A stretch of DNA of 64,000 bases, from positions 1 through 64,000 of the forward strand of contig JAEZCR010000207.1 in assembly GCA_023433465.1 (NCBI GenBank), read 5' to 3'. The translations under genes and the position numbers were made by a program. Position 1 is the stretch's first letter, and each line of letters opens with the position of its first letter. Under the pieces are notes generated by a model. It made no database searches. It saw only the letters and a program-made list of their open reading frames with translations, and was not told where the DNA came from. Origin of the DNA: Pseudomonadota bacterium (lineage in GTDB: Bacteria > Pseudomonadota > Gammaproteobacteria > Steroidobacterales > Steroidobacteraceae). Positions 61,570 to 64,000 of this stretch are shown piece after piece.

Positions 61570-62111
61570 ATACGCGACGCGTGAAACGAATCGACGAACT
61601 GGCGCGCGACGTCGCGCCGGCACGCGACCTGTGGCCCGCGATCGCCGCGGCGATCGAGGCCGAGAAGGCGGTCGCCACGACGCCGTCCGTCGAGCGGCGC
61701 CGCAACTGGTGGCCCGCGCCGGCCGTCGCCGCCGCGATTGCGCTGGTGGCCGTTGGCGTCCTGATCGGTCGGCAGATGACACCCGAGGTGGTCGTCACGG
61801 CCGCGACCCATACCACGCCGGCGAACGATGCCGCCGCGCTGCCGGCCGCGTATGAACGCGAGGCGAAATACCAGAAGGTTCGTGAAGAGCTGCTCGTCGA
61901 CGTGCAGGAGCGGCTCGAGACCATGCCGGCGGAAGAGCGTGAAAAAGTGGCCGCGAGCCTCGCGACACTGCGGCGCTCGATCGGCGAAATCGAAGCGGCG
62001 CTCGGACGCGATCCGGCGAATGCGTTGCTGCAGGAGTTGTTGGTGAGTTCCCGCCAGGAAGAGATGCGCGCCCTTACTGTGGTGCGCGATTCCGGCCGCC
62101 AGGAGATCTGA
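61566..62111 (+). CDS. Putative membrane anti-sigma factor
   Basis: A 181-residue protein. The cytoplasmic N-terminus (about 1-48) is small and charged (VKRIDELARDVAPARDLWPA). One membrane helix spans about 50-66 (PAVAAAIALVAVGVLIG). The periplasmic part is a Glu/Arg-rich coiled coil. This is the common architecture of anti-ECF factors, although no zinc-binding HxxxCxxC motif is seen. The start overlaps the sigma stop by 4 bp and DUF4097 follows 2 bp after its stop. Confidence 0.7.
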   Translation: MNTRRVKRIDELARDVAPARDLWPAIAAAIEAEKAVATTPSVERRRNWWPAPAVAAAIALVAVGVLIGRQMTPEVVVTAATHTTPANDAAALPAAYEREAKYQKVREELLVDVQERLETMPAEEREKVAASLATLRRSIGEIEAALGRDPANALLQELLVSSRQEEMRALTVVRDSGRQEI

Positions 62112-62113
62112 TC

Positions 62114-63013
62114 ATGTTCCAGTTCAAGAATCGTTTTCGTACCGGCCTGACGATCGTGTGCCTGCTGCCCCTGGCGGCGATGGCCAGCGACGTGGCCGTG
62201 GAACGCAAGGTCGCAGCGGACGCGAACGGAGAGGTCGTCATTTCCAACGTCTCGGGATCGGTGGACGTACGCGGCTGGGACCGCAACGAAGTCCAGGTCA
62301 CGGGGCGTCTCGGCGCGGACGTCGAGAGACTGGACGTCGAAACTTCCGGCGGGCGCACGGTCATCAAGGTGATCCTGCCGCGAGGCCGCAACAGTGACAG
62401 CGACGCTGACCTGGACATCCAGGTTCCGCGAGGCAGTCGCGTCGAGGCCAGCGTCGTGAGCGCGGATCTTTCCTCGCGCGGCGTGCTCGGCCAGCAGCGC
62501 CTCAAGAGCGTCAGCGGCGAGATCACCGCGGACATCGCGGGCGACGATTCGGAGCTGCGCACGGTGAGCGGCGATCTGACGATCCGCGGCAACGGCAAAC
62601 CACTGCGCCTGCGCGCGAGCACCGTCAGCGGCAACATCGACCTGACCAACGCGGCGGGTTCCGTGGACGTCGTGACCGTCAGCGGCAGCTCGCGGCTCGA
62701 CCTGATCGAGGCCAGCGACGTGCGCGGGCGCACGACTTCGGGCGAGTTCGAGCTGCGCGCCAGGCTCACGCGCGATGGGCGGGTCGACGTGGAAGGCGTG
62801 AGCGGCGACATCACGTTGCGCGTCTCGGCGCCCAACGGGTTCTCCACGGAAATCGAATCCTTCAGCGGCGACATCGAGGGCTGCCTGGCCGGCGGCGTGG
62901 AACGCGTCAGCAAGTATGGCCCGGGCAAGCGGCTCAACATCCGCACGGTCGAGGCCGGCGCACGGGTGCGCGCCAAAAGCATGTCGGGCGACGTCGAGAT
63001 CTGCGACCGTTGA
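62114..63013 (+). CDS. DUF4097-domain exported beta-helix protein
   Basis: A 299-residue exported protein with signal peptide (TGLTIVCLLPLAAMA). The mature part is a parallel beta-helix built from repeats such as VSGSVDVRGWD, VSGEITADI, VSGDLTIRGNG, VSGNIDLTN and MSGDVEICD, characteristic of DUF4097/adhesin-like proteins. It is the third gene of the ECF sigma operon, the place often taken by an envelope-associated target or co-sensor. Function unknown. An AGGAG site precedes the ATG. Confidence 0.8.
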   Translation: MFQFKNRFRTGLTIVCLLPLAAMASDVAVERKVAADANGEVVISNVSGSVDVRGWDRNEVQVTGRLGADVERLDVETSGGRTVIKVILPRGRNSDSDADLDIQVPRGSRVEASVVSADLSSRGVLGQQRLKSVSGEITADIAGDDSELRTVSGDLTIRGNGKPLRLRASTVSGNIDLTNAAGSVDVVTVSGSSRLDLIEASDVRGRTTSGEFELRARLTRDGRVDVEGVSGDITLRVSAPNGFSTEIESFSGDIEGCLAGGVERVSKYGPGKRLNIRTVEAGARVRAKSMSGDVEICDR

Positions 63014-63080
63014 GACAGGGCTGATGCGCGGCTGACGCCGCGCGATGCGCCGCGACCGACCTCGCTACAATGTCGGCCGC

Positions 63081-64000
63081 GTGCGTGTCCTCAAATGGGT
63101 GTCCCTGGGTTTTGCTGCGATCTTCGCGCTCGCCATCATTGGCGTGCTCCTGATCGTCTGGTTCGTGGACCCGAACCGTTTCAAGCCGCGGATCGAAGCG
63201 GCGGTGCGCGAGGCGACCGGACGCGAATTCACGCTGGCGGGAGACATCGACCTCGGTTTCTTTCCGTGGCTCGCGCTGCGCGCCGGTAACGGCAGCTTCG
63301 GCAACGCCGAAGGTTTCGGCGACGAGCCCATGGTCACGTGGCAAAGCGCCCAGCTCGGCGTGAAACTTTTCCCGCTGATCCGCGGAGACCTGGTCGTCGA
63401 CCGCGTGCGGATTTCCGGCGCCGTCTTGCGCCTGGTGCGCAACACCGACGGTCGCGGCAACTGGGAAGGCATCGGCGGCGATGCGCCGCCCGATCCGGAT
63501 TCGAAGAGCGGAGACCTGAGCGTAGACGGCATAGAGATCACCGACAGCCGGATCTCGTTCGTCGACGAGGGCGCGTCGCGCCGCGTCGAAGTCACGGAAC
63601 TCGATCTCGAGACCGACGAGATCGTCATGGGCGAGCCCTTCACCGATACCGAGATCTCGGGACGCCTGCACATGGAAGGATTCGCGGCCGAAGGCGTGCC
63701 GTTCCGGCTCGCGGTCCCCAGGGCCGAGCTCGACGAAGAGTTCACGCGTTTCGATGTCGAGGAATTCGAGATCGCCTTCGGCGGTTTCGAGGCGCGGGGC
63801 GGCGCGCGCGGCAGCCTCGGCGACAACGTGAGCGTAGAGGGCGCGATCGAAACCAACGAATTCGATCCGCGTACGCTGCTGGCGTCGGTCGGTATAGAGC
63901 CGCCGAAGACCACCGATCCGAATGCATTGAGCGGAGTCGCCACGCAGGCGACGTGGAAGTTCGACGCGGGCGCCGTGCAGATCGAGCCGCTGACGCTCAC
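63081..64000 (+). CDS. AsmA-family protein, 3' part beyond the window
   Basis: At least 306 codons, open to the window end, starting with GTG at 63081. The N-terminal hydrophobic segment (LKWVSLGFAAIFALAIIGVLLIVWF) anchors it in the inner membrane. VDPNRFKPRIEAAVREATGR is the AsmA signature. LAGDIDLGFFPWLALRAGNG and QLGVKLFPLIRGDLVVDRV follow, as in AsmA proteins that bridge the envelope and are linked to outer-membrane lipid homeostasis. The C-terminal part is missing because of the window edge, not because of truncation in the gene. Confidence 0.85.
   Translation, partial: MRVLKWVSLGFAAIFALAIIGVLLIVWFVDPNRFKPRIEAAVREATGREFTLAGDIDLGFFPWLALRAGNGSFGNAEGFGDEPMVTWQSAQLGVKLFPLIRGDLVVDRVRISGAVLRLVRNTDGRGNWEGIGGDAPPDPDSKSGDLSVDGIEITDSRISFVDEGASRRVEVTELDLETDEIVMGEPFTDTEISGRLHMEGFAAEGVPFRLAVPRAELDEEFTRFDVEEFEIAFGGFEARGGARGSLGDNVSVEGAIETNEFDPRTLLASVGIEPPKTTDPNALSGVATQATWKFDAGAVQIEPLTL

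Overview
This 64 kb window is chromosomal DNA of a GC-rich gammaproteobacterium. Coding density is high, about 60 genes on both strands, with many 4-bp ATGA overlaps. Two conserved gene runs set the phylogenetic frame: rpoH / ftsX-ftsE-ftsY / rsmD-coaD, and rpmB-rpmG / radC / coaBC-dut / pyrE. Together with a PEP-CTERM protein, a Pla-1/cef-type lipase, a PdsRS-type two-component pair and many secreted hydrolases, this points to a free-living relative of the Steroidobacterales / Nevskiales / Xanthomonadales. The lineage is my inference, because no rRNA gene is present.

Layout. 0-9 kb: secreted or envelope proteins (GH5 mannanase-like hydrolase, SMP-30-like beta-propeller, alpha/beta hydrolase, rhomboid protease) and an 841-residue hybrid histidine kinase. 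9.0-9.5 kb: no gene, but an apparent minus-strand structured RNA ending in a strong intrinsic terminator. 9.5-16.5 kb: PdsS/PdsR-like two-component pair, two coupled mini-genes, an orphan ExbD, a bL12-like membrane microprotein, GST, glutaryl-CoA dehydrogenase, Mpo1-like and hotdog proteins. 16.5-19.8 kb: OmpA-type lipoprotein, methyltransferase, PEP-CTERM protein, and rpoH with a CIRCE-like operator. 19.8-36.2 kb: the housekeeping core (ftsXEY, lipase, rsmD-coaD, ggt, AlkA-type glycosylase, mutM, rpmBG, CotH lipoprotein, radC, coaBC-dut, pyrE). 36.2-42.6 kb: AmpG-type permease, Rieske protein, hydrolase lipoprotein, MarC, MFS transporter, trmB and a nucleosidase. 42.66 kb: tRNA-Gly(CCC), followed by a less GC-rich patch with a frameshifted secreted-protein gene. 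43.7-49.9 kb: P2-type cation ATPase, then a translationally coupled DUF1538-DUF1538-PII operon, an exported methyltransferase-like protein and a DUF502 protein. 49.9-56.4 kb: SUI1/YciH factor, Uup ABC-F ATPase, phytase-like esterase, cysteine-synthase-like enzyme, HupE/UreJ protein and an NNMT/PNMT-type methyltransferase. 56.6-64 kb: a seven-PAS histidine kinase with its LuxR-type regulator, an ECF sigma / membrane anti-sigma / DUF4097 operon, and the 5' part of an AsmA-family gene cut by the window edge.

Points most worth attention. (1) The DUF1538-DUF1538-PII operon looks like a PII-gated two-subunit membrane system of unknown substrate. (2) The heptamer CTAACWA (or its complement) occurs at 22 or more sites, in several reading frames and in spacers, while other CTAAC contexts are scarce. 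(3) There are two candidate structured RNAs, at 9.05-9.32 kb and 29.6-29.76 kb. (4) A near-perfect CIRCE lies upstream of rpoH. (5) REP-like palindromes share a GTTTCCYGGCAAAC core. (6) A single-base frameshift sits next to the tRNA gene. No CRISPR array, rRNA operon, complete insertion sequence or prophage is visible.
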